Assembly (NCBI GenBank): GCA_963791495.1 | Contig: CAWBST010000027.1 | Span: 186,001 to 250,000 of the forward strand | Source: JAMXLO01 sp963791495 | GTDB lineage: Bacteria; Pseudomonadota; Alphaproteobacteria; Acetobacterales; Acetobacteraceae | Direction: 5' to 3' | DNA length: 64,000 nucleotides | Notes under the pieces: generated by a model | What the model saw: only the letters and a program-made list of their open reading frames with translations | Told to the model about the DNA's origin: nothing | Databases searched by the model: none | Part shown: positions 18,752 through 28,428 of the stretch, piece by piece | Numbering within the stretch: the stretch's first letter is position 1 | How the letters are laid out: each line of letters begins with the position of its first letter | Program-made: the position numbers and the translations under genes

Positions 18752-18767
18752 ATCGCGTGGGCGCGAT
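18752..18767. promoter_or_regulatory. Candidate MarR operator palindrome
   Basis: ATCGCG, TGGG, CGCGAT forms a perfect 6-4-6 inverted repeat in the 72-base divergent gap between fumarylacetoacetase and the MarR-family gene, partly overlapping GATATATC. The location and symmetry fit an autoregulatory MarR site controlling both promoters; the assignment is inference. Confidence 0.3.
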
Positions 18768-18791
18768 ATATCTGGGGCAGCTGGCCAGGGA

Positions 18792-19316
18792 ATGTTCCCA
18801 ATGAAAACAAAGTCAGGGAGGACGCGCCGGGAAATGCCGGCGGCGAATGGCGGGGCCTTCAGGCTGGAGGATTTCCTGCCATATCGATTGTCGGTTGCCG
18901 CGAACCGCGTCTCGCGTATGTGCGCTCGCCGGTACTCAGAAGCATTCGGTCTCAGCATTCCGGAATGGCGCGTACTTTCGATTGTCGGACGGTTCGACAC
19001 GCTGTCGCCAAGCGCTGTCGGCGAGTGGACGGCGATGGACAAGGTGAAGGTGAGCCGCGCCGCCGCAAGCCTGGTGGCGCGAGGCCTGTTGCGGCAGACA
19101 CACGATCCAGAGGATGGGCGCGGGCGTCTGCTGCGTCTGACGCGTCGGGGCGTGTCGGTCTATGAAGGCATGGTGCCGCTCGCCTGCGAGCTGGAGGGCC
19201 AGCTTGCCGAACACCTGAGCCGTTCGGAATGGAGCACGCTGCTGAAGGCGCTCGACAAGCTCAGCGCGCACGCCGAGGAGGTTGAGGGCGACGAACAGGC
19301 CCTGTTGGTGTGCTGA
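18792..19316 (+). CDS. MarR-family transcriptional regulator
   Basis: A 174-residue winged-helix regulator. The order is dimerisation helix (FLPYRLSVAANRVSRMCARRY), helix-turn-helix with SIPEWRVLSIVGRFDTLSPSAVGEW and VSRAAASLVARGLLRQ, and wing DPEDGRGRLLRLTRRG. The C-terminal helices complete the dimer interface. It is divergent from fumarylacetoacetase and likely represses that operon until an aromatic-acid ligand binds, by analogy with other MarR-type catabolic regulators. The ATG at 18792 has CAGGGA before it; an ATG three codons downstream is an alternative. Confidence 0.87.
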   Translation: MFPMKTKSGRTRREMPAANGGAFRLEDFLPYRLSVAANRVSRMCARRYSEAFGLSIPEWRVLSIVGRFDTLSPSAVGEWTAMDKVKVSRAAASLVARGLLRQTHDPEDGRGRLLRLTRRGVSVYEGMVPLACELEGQLAEHLSRSEWSTLLKALDKLSAHAEEVEGDEQALLVC

Positions 19317-19385
19317 CGGCAGGACTCGCCTGTCACAGAAACTTCGCTAGGATCGGGACCCAGAGCTCAATGGGAGGGCGCCCGC

Positions 19386-21356
19386 ATGTCAGGAACACAG
19401 AACGGCAGAAGTCCCCGCTCGGTGGCGTTGGTCGGGCCATACAGCAGCGGTAAATCAACTCTGTTCGAGGCGCTGATGGAGGCTGCCGGCACACCGGTCA
19501 AGCGGCCGGCGGATCCGCGCAACCGTCCGGCGACCACCGAGGTCAGGCTCGGTCACTGCAGCTATCTTGGCGATGCGTGGACGGTGCTGGACTGCCCGGG
19601 TTCGGTTGAATTCTCCTACGAAACGAGCTGCGCGCTGGCGATGGTCGATCTCGCGGTGGTGGTGTGCGAGCCAGCGCCGGCACGCGCGCTTACCGTGGCG
19701 CCGCTGCTGAAGCAGTTGGCGGATGACGGCGTGCCGCACATGCTGTTCATCAATCAGATCGACACGCTGGAAGGCAGCGTGAGCGACACACTCGCGGCGT
19801 TGCAGGGTTTTGCTGGCTCGCCGCTGGTGCTGCGTCAGGTACCGATCATGGATGGCGAGGCTGTGAGCGGCTATGTCGATGTGGTGAGCGAGCGCGCCTA
19901 TCGCTATCGCAAGGGCCAGCCCTCAGAGCTGATCCAGATCCCGTCCGCCGTGCAGGCAGACGAGCAGAGCGCGCTGGACAAGCTGGTCGAGGTGCTGGCG
20001 GACCGTGACGACGCGCTGCTCGAAAAGGTACTGGAGGACGTCAAGCCGACGACTGCGGAGATCTACAACGACCTACGCAAGGACCTCGCGGCGGGTGCGG
20101 TGATCCAGGTGCTGCTGGGTTCCGCGGAGAGTTCCGGTGGCGTGCGGCGTCTGTGGAAGGCGCTGCGTCACGACACGCCGGCGGCGCAGGAGACCGCTGC
20201 GCGCAAGTCGATCGGGACCGAAGGGCCACCGCTCGCGCAGATCTTCAAGACGGTGCACGCTGGGCACACCGGCAAGCTGTCATTCGCGCGCATCTGGCGT
20301 GGCACGATCAAGGACGGCGTCACGTTGGGGGGCACGCGGCTGGGCGGCATCTATCACATGCCGGGCGGCGAGCTTGCGAAGATTGCCGAAGCGGTCGAGG
20401 GCGACGTGGTCGCGCTGGGACGGCTGGATGGTGTGCCGACGGGTGCCACCGTGTCACCCGGCGCGACGCCGGAGCAGTTGCCGTTCCCCGTTGCTCCGCA
20501 GCCGGTGTACGCGCTGGCGATCGCCACCTCGGATCACAAGGATGATGCGAAGCTCAGCGGCGCACTGCAGAAGCAGCGCGAGGCGGATCCTACGCTGGCG
20601 ATGGAGCAGCAGCAGGACACCAGCGAGACGGTCCTCTACGGTCAGGGCGAGATGCACCTGAACTCGACGGTGGATCGTCTTTCACGGGACTACGGGTTGA
20701 AGGTCACGACACACAAGCCACAGGTCGCCTACAAGGAAACCATCCGTCGCGCGGTGCATGAGCACGGGCGATTGAAGAAGCAGAGCGGCGGGCACGGGCA
20801 GTTCGCTGATGTGAAGATCGACATCGCGCCACGCCCGCGCGGCGAGGGCTTCGAGTTCATCGACAAGATCGTTGGTGGCGCTGTGCCACGCAACTTCATT
20901 CCAGCAGTCGCGGAGGCGGCGGAGGAATCGGCGAAGAAAGGGCCGTATGGGTTCCCGGTGGTCGATATCTCGGTGACGCTGGTGGATGGCGGATTCCACT
21001 CCGTCGACAGCTCCGACATGGCGTTCAAGACAGCGACCAATCTTGCGATGAAGGAAGGCCTGGCGAAGGCCGAGCCGATCCTGCTGGAGCCGGTCGATCA
21101 CGTGACCATCAGCGTGCCCAGCGAGTTCACACCGCGCGCGCAGCGGCTGTTGACGGGGCGTCGTGGGCAGATACTTGGGTTTGCCGAAAAGGAGGGATGG
21201 CCAGGTTGGGATGACGTGGTGGCGCTGGTCCCGGAAGCGGAGCTGCATGACCTGATCATCGATCTGCGCTCGCAGACATTGGGACTCGGCACGTATCGGC
21301 GGAAGTTCGATCATCTCGCGGAGTCGCGTGCCGAGATGAAGCGCGGGGCCGCGTAG
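19386..21356 (+). CDS. Elongation factor G-like translational GTPase
   Basis: A 656-residue five-domain protein of the EF-G family but distinct from housekeeping FusA. The P-loop is GPYSSGKST (usually AHIDAGKTT in EF-G), the G3 motif is DCPGSVEF in place of DTPGHVDF, and the G4 motif is NQID in place of NKxD. Domain II follows near GPPLAQIFKTVHAGHTGKLSFARIWRG, and domain IV starts at PQVAYKETIRRAVHEHGRLKKQSGGHGQFADV and is well conserved. At about 40 residues shorter than FusA it is a known alphaproteobacterial-type paralogue. GGGAGG precedes the start. The cellular role of such paralogues is not settled. Confidence 0.88.
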   Translation: MSGTQNGRSPRSVALVGPYSSGKSTLFEALMEAAGTPVKRPADPRNRPATTEVRLGHCSYLGDAWTVLDCPGSVEFSYETSCALAMVDLAVVVCEPAPARALTVAPLLKQLADDGVPHMLFINQIDTLEGSVSDTLAALQGFAGSPLVLRQVPIMDGEAVSGYVDVVSERAYRYRKGQPSELIQIPSAVQADEQSALDKLVEVLADRDDALLEKVLEDVKPTTAEIYNDLRKDLAAGAVIQVLLGSAESSGGVRRLWKALRHDTPAAQETAARKSIGTEGPPLAQIFKTVHAGHTGKLSFARIWRGTIKDGVTLGGTRLGGIYHMPGGELAKIAEAVEGDVVALGRLDGVPTGATVSPGATPEQLPFPVAPQPVYALAIATSDHKDDAKLSGALQKQREADPTLAMEQQQDTSETVLYGQGEMHLNSTVDRLSRDYGLKVTTHKPQVAYKETIRRAVHEHGRLKKQSGGHGQFADVKIDIAPRPRGEGFEFIDKIVGGAVPRNFIPAVAEAAEESAKKGPYGFPVVDISVTLVDGGFHSVDSSDMAFKTATNLAMKEGLAKAEPILLEPVDHVTISVPSEFTPRAQRLLTGRRGQILGFAEKEGWPGWDDVVALVPEAELHDLIIDLRSQTLGLGTYRRKFDHLAESRAEMKRGAA

Positions 21357-21358
21357 CT

Positions 21359-22123
21359 ATGCGGCTGTTCGATCTGACCGGCAAGGTGGCGCTGGTCACC
21401 GGCGGCAACGGCGGCATCGGTCTGGCGATGGCGCAAGGCATGGCGTCGTGCGGTGCGTCGATCGTGATCGCCGGACGCAATGCGGAGAAGGCGGGCCCCG
21501 CGCTCGCCTCTCTGCGCGAACTTGGTGTGGCGTGCGCGTTCATTGCAGGCGACGTCACGAAGAAGGCCGCGTGCGTGAAGCTGGTCGCCGATACTGTGGC
21601 GGAGTTCGGCCGGTTGGACATCCTGGTGAACAACGCCGGCACGGCAATCCGCAAGATGCCGCAGGACTACACCGAGGAAGAGTGGCATCTGGTGATGGAC
21701 ACCAACCTGACCAGCGCGTTTCTGTGTTCGCAGGCGGCCTATGCGCCGATGAAGGCCGCGGGCGGCGGCAAGATGATCAACACAGGCTCGATGATGTCGC
21801 TGTTCGGCGCGCCCTATGCGACGCCGTATGCGTCGAGCAAGGGCGGCATCGTGCAGATGACGCGCGCGATGGCGACCGCGTGGGCGAAGGACAACATTCA
21901 GGTGAATGCGGTGCTGCCTGGCTGGATCGACACCGACCTGACGCGGCGCGCGCGGCGTGAGGTGCCGGGGCTGCACGAGCGCGTGGAGAACCGCACGCCG
22001 GTGGGACGCTGGGGCACGCCGCCCGACATGGCGGGGATCGCGGCGTTCCTTGCCAGCCCCGCGTCGGACTTTGTGACGGGAACTGCGATTCCGGTGGATG
22101 GCGGTTACTCTATCGGCATGTAG
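21359..22123 (+). CDS. SDR-family NAD(P)-dependent oxidoreductase
   Basis: A 254-residue classical short-chain dehydrogenase/reductase. The cofactor motif TGGNGGIG, the NNAG segment, catalytic serine in NTGSMMSLFG and the YASSK Y-x-x-x-K motif are all present, and the C-terminus ends in the family-typical VTGTAIPVDGGYS. It follows the EF-G-like gene by two bases, so the two are probably co-transcribed. The substrate (sugar, polyol or keto acid) is not predictable. Confidence 0.9.
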   Translation: MRLFDLTGKVALVTGGNGGIGLAMAQGMASCGASIVIAGRNAEKAGPALASLRELGVACAFIAGDVTKKAACVKLVADTVAEFGRLDILVNNAGTAIRKMPQDYTEEEWHLVMDTNLTSAFLCSQAAYAPMKAAGGGKMINTGSMMSLFGAPYATPYASSKGGIVQMTRAMATAWAKDNIQVNAVLPGWIDTDLTRRARREVPGLHERVENRTPVGRWGTPPDMAGIAAFLASPASDFVTGTAIPVDGGYSIGM

Positions 22124-22126
22124 CGA

Positions 22127-23593
22127 TTACGCCCAGCCGAACGACCGTTCCACGGCCTTGCGCCATGATGTCGTCAGTGACGCGCGCTGGTCGTCCGCCA
22201 TCATTGGCGTCCAGGTGTGGGTGACGCCCCAGTTGTGACGCAGATCGTCCGTGTCGTGCCAGTAGCCCACGGCGAGTCCCGCAGCGTAGGCGGCGCCGAG
22301 CGCGGTGGTCTCGATCGTGCGCGGCCGCAGCACCGGCACATTGAGGATGTCGGCCTGGAACTGCATCAGCAGCGCATTCACCACCATGCCGCCATCGACG
22401 CGCAGCGTGCTGATGGGAATGCCGGAGTCCCGCTGCATTGCCTCGATCACATCGCGCGTCTGGTAAGCGGTCGCCTCCAATGCGGCGCGGGCGATGTGGC
22501 CGGCGGTGGCGTAGCGCGTCAGGCCGGCGATCACGCCGCGCGCATCGGCACGCCAGTACGGCGCGTAGAGGCCGGAGAATGCAGGGACGAAATACACGTC
22601 GCCATTGTCGGCGACCGAGGCGGCCAGCGTCTCAATGTCGGCGCTTGACCTGATCAGGCCCAAATTGTCACGCAGCCACTGCACCAGAGCGCCGGTGACT
22701 GCGATGGAACCTTCCAGCGCATAACACGTTTTTTGCTCACCGAGCTGCCACGCGACAGTGGTGACGAGACCACTGGTCGATGGCACGGGAGTCTCGCCGG
22801 TGTTCATCAGCAGGAAGCAGCCGGTGCCATAGGTGTTCTTCGCCTCACCCGGCGTGAAGCATGCCTGGCCCATCAGCGCAGCCTGCTGGTCGCCGAGGAT
22901 GCCAGCGATCGGCACGCCTTCCGTGGCCCCGTACACGCTGGATGACGGCACGATACGCGGCAGCACGGCGAGCGGAATGCCGAACGCGGCGAGCAGCGTG
23001 TCGTCCCAGTCGAGCGTCATCAGGTTCATCAGTTGCGTGCGGCTGGCGTTGGTGACGTCGGTCAGGTGCTGGCCGGTGAAGTGCCACAGCAGCCAGCTAT
23101 CGATCGTGCCGAACGCGAGATCGCCCGCTTCCGCACGCCGGCGCGCATCGGGTACATTGTCGAGCAGCCAGCGCAGCTTCAGTGCGGAAAAATAGCTGGC
23201 GAGCGGCAGGCCGGTCTGCGCGCGGAACCGGTCCTGGCCGCCGTCGCACGCATATTCTGCCACCAGCAGATCGACGCGCGTGTCCTGCCAGACCACCGCA
23301 TTGTGCACTGGCTCACCGGTCGCGCGATCCCACAGCAGTGTGGTCTCGCGCTGGTTGGTGATGCCGATCGCGGCGAGGTCGCGATGCGTCAGGCTTGCGC
23401 CGCGCAGCGCCTCGGCGATGACCGACTGCGTGTTGCGCCAGATCTCCATCGGATCATGTTCCACCCAGCCGGGCTGCGGATAGATCTGCTGGTGCTCCAT
23501 CTGCGCGCTCGCAATCGTCCCGCCTGTGCGGTCGAACACGATGAAGCGGGTGCTCGTGGTGCCCTGATCAATCGCGCCGACGTAGCGGGTCAT
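22127..23593 (-). CDS. glpK: Glycerol kinase
   Basis: A 488-residue FGGY-family sugar kinase that phosphorylates glycerol with ATP to sn-glycerol 3-phosphate. The phosphate-1 motif is AIDQGTTSTRFIVFD, glycerol-binding segments are ITNQRETTLLWDRATG and NAVVWQDTR, and FSGLYAPYWRADARG and VDGGMVVNALLMQFQADIL are GlpK-like. GGAGG lies just before the ATG at 23593, which I prefer over the upstream ATG at 23644. The gene converges on the SDR gene with three bases between. No glpF or glpD is visible. Confidence 0.95.
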   Translation of the reverse strand: MTRYVGAIDQGTTSTRFIVFDRTGGTIASAQMEHQQIYPQPGWVEHDPMEIWRNTQSVIAEALRGASLTHRDLAAIGITNQRETTLLWDRATGEPVHNAVVWQDTRVDLLVAEYACDGGQDRFRAQTGLPLASYFSALKLRWLLDNVPDARRRAEAGDLAFGTIDSWLLWHFTGQHLTDVTNASRTQLMNLMTLDWDDTLLAAFGIPLAVLPRIVPSSSVYGATEGVPIAGILGDQQAALMGQACFTPGEAKNTYGTGCFLLMNTGETPVPSTSGLVTTVAWQLGEQKTCYALEGSIAVTGALVQWLRDNLGLIRSSADIETLAASVADNGDVYFVPAFSGLYAPYWRADARGVIAGLTRYATAGHIARAALEATAYQTRDVIEAMQRDSGIPISTLRVDGGMVVNALLMQFQADILNVPVLRPRTIETTALGAAYAAGLAVGYWHDTDDLRHNWGVTHTWTPMMADDQRASLTTSWRKAVERSFGWA

Positions 23594-23683
23594 GCTGCCT
23601 CCGAATTCGGCCCAGCATAGACACGGCTTGCGGTGCCGGCCCACAGGGGCCTTGATAGCTGCTCAAAATATTGGGAGGCCTGC

Positions 23684-24412
<729 letters not shown>

Positions 24413-24426
24413 ACAGGGGCACACGA

Positions 24427-26382
24427 ATGGACAACGAGACGCTTGCCTTCACGCCGGCCGTGCAGCTTGCCGAGATGGTCCGGCAGAAGAAGCTATCGCC
24501 GGTCGAGCTGATGACCGCGCTGCTGGCGCGTATCGATGCGCTGAATCCGCGCGTGAATGCCTTCGCCTATCTGGCCGCTGATGCCGCGATGGACGCAGCG
24601 AAGCGTGCCGAGGCGGCGCTGATGCAGGGCGATCGTATCGGCCGACTGCACGGCATTCCCGTCACCATCAAGGATCTGGCGATCACCAAGGATATGCCGA
24701 CGCAGATGGGCAGCCACATCTTCGCCGGCAATCAACCGACCGAGGACACGCCCATCGTGCCGCGGCTGCGCGATGAGGGCGCGATCATCCTCGGCAAGAC
24801 CACCACATCGGAATTCGGCTGGACCGGCGTCAGTCATTCCCCGCTCACCGGCATCACGCACAATCCCTGGAAGCACGGCTACAACGCCGGGGCGTCATCG
24901 GCTGGTGCGGGCGCCGCCGCCGCCGCAGGCTTCGGTCCGCTGCACCAGGGCAGCGACGGCGCCGGTTCCATTCGCATGCCGTCGCACTTTTGCGGCGTGT
25001 TCGGGTTGAAACCAACCTTTGGCCGCGTGCCGTACTATCCGGTCGGCAGCGGCGACTACACGTCGCACATGGGTCCGATGACGCGCACCGTCGCCGACAG
25101 CGCGTTGATGCTGCATGTCATGGCCGGTCCACATCCGCTCGATCACACGACATGCGAGGCGTGGCCTGCGGATTATCTCGGACGCCTGCACGAGGGCATC
25201 CGCGAGAAGCGCATCGCCTACAGCCCGGACCTCGGCGTCGCGCGTGTCGATCCCGACGTTGCCGCGCTGGTGAAATCCGCTGTCGGACGCTTCACCGAAC
25301 TCGGTGCAACGGTGGAAGAGGTGAAGACGCCATGGGCCGCGCAAGGTCCGGAAATGATCCGATTCTTCTGGGCCGCGCACCAAACTCGTCTCGTGCAGCA
25401 TCTGCCGAAATGGGAAGCGAAGATGGATCCGGGTCTCGTCGCCTGCATCAAGGCAGGGCGCGAATACACGGTGTCCGAGTATCAGGCGATGCGCGACCGC
25501 AAGATGGCCTATATCGCCGCAATCCATCGCTGGTTCGAGGACTGGGATTTTTTGCTCACACCGTCCGTGTCGGTTGCCGCCTTCCCGGCCGAACTGCTGA
25601 TGCCGAAGCACTGGCCGCAGCATGACTGGGACTGGCTGTCCTGGGCGGAGTTCTCCTATCCGTTCAACATGTCCTGGAATCCCGCCGCCAATGTGCCGTG
25701 CGGGTTCACCACCGAGGGCCTGCCGGTCGGATTGCAGATCGTCGGCCGCCGCTTCGATGATCTCGGCGTGCTGCAGGCGTCCGCGGCTTTCGAGCAGATC
25801 CAACCCTGGGCGGACAAGCGGCCGCAACTCGGCGTAGGCTCGCAGAGCCAACCAGCAAGGGAGTTTCGTCACATGGCGTTCTCGATGTTCCAGGCAGCTA
25901 TTCCGCCCTGCGTGCAGATTCTCGGCAGCATGTCCACGGTTGCCGACAAGGCCGCGGCGCATTGCGCGGAGAAGAAGTACGATGAGGCGTGGATGCTGAA
26001 CGATCGGCTGTTCCCCGACATGTTCACACTGGCGCGGCAATTCCGTCAGGTGAGCGATTTCGGCCGCAATATCCCGGGGCGTCTGGCTGGGGGTGCGCTG
26101 CCGGACTTCCCGGCGACGGACGCCACAACGTTCGCTGAGGTGAAGGATCGGCTGCAGAAGTCGCTGGAGTATGTGAAGGGATTCACCGCCGCGCAGATCG
26201 ACGGCAGCGAGGACAAGGACATCACCTGGACGCAAGGCCAGCGGCAGATGTCATTCAAAGGCCGCGCCTATCTGCTGGGCTTCGGTCTGACGAACTTCTT
26301 CTTCCATGCCACCACGGCGTACAACATCTTGCGCCATCGCGGCGTGGAGCTGGGCAAGCGCGACTTTCTCGGATCGTTCTGA
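24427..26382 (+). CDS. Amidase fused to a DUF1993 domain
   Basis: A 651-residue open frame. Residues about 1-475 are an amidase-signature enzyme with Ser-Ser-Lys features: lysine in GIPVTIKDLAI, the serine-rich stretch YNAGASSAGAGAAAAAGFG and QGSDGAGSIRMPS. From about residue 483 the remainder is a complete DUF1993 domain (FSMFQAAIPPCVQIL; AAQIDGSEDKDI; YLLGFGLTNFFFHATTAYNILRHRGVELGKRDFLG). A ribosome-binding-like AAGGGAG lies nine bases before the internal ATG at 25873, and a TAG in a neighbouring frame falls just after the amidase end. Two ordinary genes joined by a one-base indel are therefore as likely as a true fusion. Confidence 0.8.
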   Translation: MDNETLAFTPAVQLAEMVRQKKLSPVELMTALLARIDALNPRVNAFAYLAADAAMDAAKRAEAALMQGDRIGRLHGIPVTIKDLAITKDMPTQMGSHIFAGNQPTEDTPIVPRLRDEGAIILGKTTTSEFGWTGVSHSPLTGITHNPWKHGYNAGASSAGAGAAAAAGFGPLHQGSDGAGSIRMPSHFCGVFGLKPTFGRVPYYPVGSGDYTSHMGPMTRTVADSALMLHVMAGPHPLDHTTCEAWPADYLGRLHEGIREKRIAYSPDLGVARVDPDVAALVKSAVGRFTELGATVEEVKTPWAAQGPEMIRFFWAAHQTRLVQHLPKWEAKMDPGLVACIKAGREYTVSEYQAMRDRKMAYIAAIHRWFEDWDFLLTPSVSVAAFPAELLMPKHWPQHDWDWLSWAEFSYPFNMSWNPAANVPCGFTTEGLPVGLQIVGRRFDDLGVLQASAAFEQIQPWADKRPQLGVGSQSQPAREFRHMAFSMFQAAIPPCVQILGSMSTVADKAAAHCAEKKYDEAWMLNDRLFPDMFTLARQFRQVSDFGRNIPGRLAGGALPDFPATDATTFAEVKDRLQKSLEYVKGFTAAQIDGSEDKDITWTQGQRQMSFKGRAYLLGFGLTNFFFHATTAYNILRHRGVELGKRDFLGSF

Positions 26383-26419
26383 GAATTTCACCTCGCCCAT
26401 GGAAGTGGGAGAGAGCCTG

Positions 26420-26438
26420 CCCCGGACTTGATCCGGGG
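26420..26438. repeat. Short palindrome of a dispersed repeat
   Basis: CCCCGGA, CTTGA, TCCGGGG is a 7-bp hairpin of a type widely scattered in alphaproteobacterial genomes. It lies in the convergent gap after the amidase/DUF1993 gene, next to two further inverted repeats. Confidence 0.5.
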
Positions 26439-26457
26439 TCGCCGCGCCAAGCGCGGC

Positions 26458-26532
26458 GGGTGAGGGTGTGGTGCAACGGCTACACCCTCACCCGACGCTA
26501 CGCGCCGACCTCTCCCGCATGCGGGAGAGGTG
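26458..26532. terminator. Composite inverted repeats, possible bidirectional terminator
   Basis: Two adjacent palindromes occupy the gap between convergent genes. A 12-bp stem (GGGTGAGGGTGT / ACACCCTCACCC, 26458-26469 and 26482-26493) is followed by a perfect 22-base palindrome of CCTCTCCCGC and GCGGGAGAGG at 26511-26532. There is no strong T-tract. The position fits transcript ends for both flanking genes, while the sequence resembles a dispersed repeat family. Confidence 0.4.
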
Positions 26533-26538
26533 TTTCCG

Positions 26539-28323
26539 TTACTTGAGCGGCCACGTCAGCAGAATGAGCCACGTCCCGCATACCGCCACCAGAATCGACA
26601 GCGGCAATCCCAGCCGCCAGTAGTCGCTGAACCGGTAGCCTCCTGGTCCCATCACCAACGTGCTGTTCTGGTGCCCGATCGGCGTGAGGAAATCGGATGC
26701 CGCCCCGAACGCGACCGCCATCAGGAACGGGTCGACGCCGAGTCCGAGATTTTTCGCCACTGCAGCTGCCACCGGACCCATCAGCAGCACTGCTGCCGCG
26801 TGATGCAGCAGCGGGGTCACCAGCATCGACACCACCATGATCAGACCGACCGCGAAATACGCCGGCAGTTGGGCCGCGAGCACTGTCAGCCCATCGGCCA
26901 TCAGCTTCGCAGCCCCGGTGTCCTTCAGCGCCTCGCCCACCGGAATGAGACACCCGAGCATCACGATGATCGGCCACTCCACCGCATCGTAAGCCTCTCG
27001 CGGCGTGATGAGCCGCAGCAGCACGATCAATGTCGCGGCGACGAAGAACCCGACCTCCACCTCGACCGCGCCCAACGCCATGGCGACCATGGCCGCGAGC
27101 AGGATCAGCAACGGCAGCCAACGCCAGCGGGGTCTGCCGATCGCCAGGTTGCGTTCGGCGAGTGGCAGCAGCCCGAGTTCCGTCAGCGCACGATTGAGCG
27201 GTCTCTGCCGACCCTGCAGCACGATGATGTCGTTCGGAGCGAATCGGCTGCTGCGAAGCCTCGTGGTGGTCCGCTCCTCCGCGCGACTGAGCGCGACCAG
27301 ATTGACCTCGTAGTTCTGCCGCAGATGCAGATCCTGCGGCGTGTTGCCGATCAGCAGCGAGTCGGGTGCTATCACCGCCTCGGTTGTCTCCAGCACATCG
27401 TCCTTGTCACTCGGCTTCAACGCCGCCATTTCGTCGGCGCCAAGCAGCTTCAGCTTCGCCTGATCGACCACCGGCTGCAGCGCAGTGGGATCACCTTGCA
27501 GCACCAGGATGTCGCCCGCGTACAGCGTCCAGTTCCGCCGCGGAACATAGCGGTGCGAGTGTTCGCGGATGATGCCGGCGACCGCAACTTCGTCGTCGCC
27601 GAGCGCCTCGAGATCGGCGACGGTCTTGCCGACCAGCGGTGAGTCTTCCGGCAGCAATGCCTCGCTGGTGTAATCCTCGATGGCAAAGCGCTTTTCCGGT
27701 GACGGCTGGCCGCGCCGGTTCGCGGGTAGCAACCGCCAACCCACGCTGAGGAAAGCGACGGCTAGGCATGTCAGCGGCAGGCCGACGGGCGTGTAGTCGA
27801 ACAGGTGATACGGTTGGCCCATGACCTCTTGCCGCACCTCGGAGATCAGGACGTTGGGCGACGTGCCGATCTGCGTGATGGTACCGCCGATCAGGGAACC
27901 GAACGCGAGCGGCATGAGATAGCGCGAGACAGGACGGTTGCGGCGCTCTGCGGCCTGGATCGCCACGGGCATGAAGATGCCGAGTGCGCCGACGTTCTTC
28001 ACGAAGGCCGACAGAAAACTCACGGCGGCGGTGAGTGCGCCGACTTGCAGCGTGGTCGAATCAAGCCTCCGCAGCATCCGGCGCATCACCGTGTCGATCA
28101 CGCCCGAGACGGTGACCGCGCGGCTGATCACGAGCACCGAGGCGATGATGATGATGACCGGGCTGGCGAATCCCTCGAACGCCTTCTTCGCCGGCACGAT
28201 TCCGGAAAGTACGGCAGCCGAGAGGGCGATCGCGGCGACGAGGTCGTAGCGCAGGCGATCCGATACGAACAGGACGAGCATGCCGGCAACGATGGCCAGC
28301 GCTTCGATCTGGGGTACGGTCAA
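26539..28323 (-). CDS. SLC13-family permease with two TrkA-C domains
   Basis: A 594-residue inner-membrane transporter of the DASS/SLC13 type. The N-terminal membrane half holds the signature GSLIGGTITQIGTSPNVLI; two cytosolic RCK_C/TrkA-C domains follow (residues about 205-290 and 300-380), and the second membrane half carries GAASDFLTPIGHQNSTLVMGPGGY, the paired SNT-like motif. The family moves dicarboxylates, sulfate or related anions with sodium or protons. The start is a TTG; an ATG 15 codons downstream is an alternative. It converges on the amidase gene. Confidence 0.87.
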   Translation of the reverse strand: MTVPQIEALAIVAGMLVLFVSDRLRYDLVAAIALSAAVLSGIVPAKKAFEGFASPVIIIIASVLVISRAVTVSGVIDTVMRRMLRRLDSTTLQVGALTAAVSFLSAFVKNVGALGIFMPVAIQAAERRNRPVSRYLMPLAFGSLIGGTITQIGTSPNVLISEVRQEVMGQPYHLFDYTPVGLPLTCLAVAFLSVGWRLLPANRRGQPSPEKRFAIEDYTSEALLPEDSPLVGKTVADLEALGDDEVAVAGIIREHSHRYVPRRNWTLYAGDILVLQGDPTALQPVVDQAKLKLLGADEMAALKPSDKDDVLETTEAVIAPDSLLIGNTPQDLHLRQNYEVNLVALSRAEERTTTRLRSSRFAPNDIIVLQGRQRPLNRALTELGLLPLAERNLAIGRPRWRWLPLLILLAAMVAMALGAVEVEVGFFVAATLIVLLRLITPREAYDAVEWPIIVMLGCLIPVGEALKDTGAAKLMADGLTVLAAQLPAYFAVGLIMVVSMLVTPLLHHAAAVLLMGPVAAAVAKNLGLGVDPFLMAVAFGAASDFLTPIGHQNSTLVMGPGGYRFSDYWRLGLPLSILVAVCGTWLILLTWPLK

Positions 28324-28428
28324 GTGGCTGGGTTCCCGACGGCTTCCCGTCAGGCATGGGTACGCAATGTTCCGCCGGCAACCCCGGCGAGGGTCAGAAG
28401 TCCGTCACCCCCGCCGCAACGTCAGCGC

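Noticed and set aside
24895..26235. Minus-strand ORF of 446 codons opposite the amidase
   Set aside because: Antisense shadow with histidine/arginine-rich composition and no family motif.
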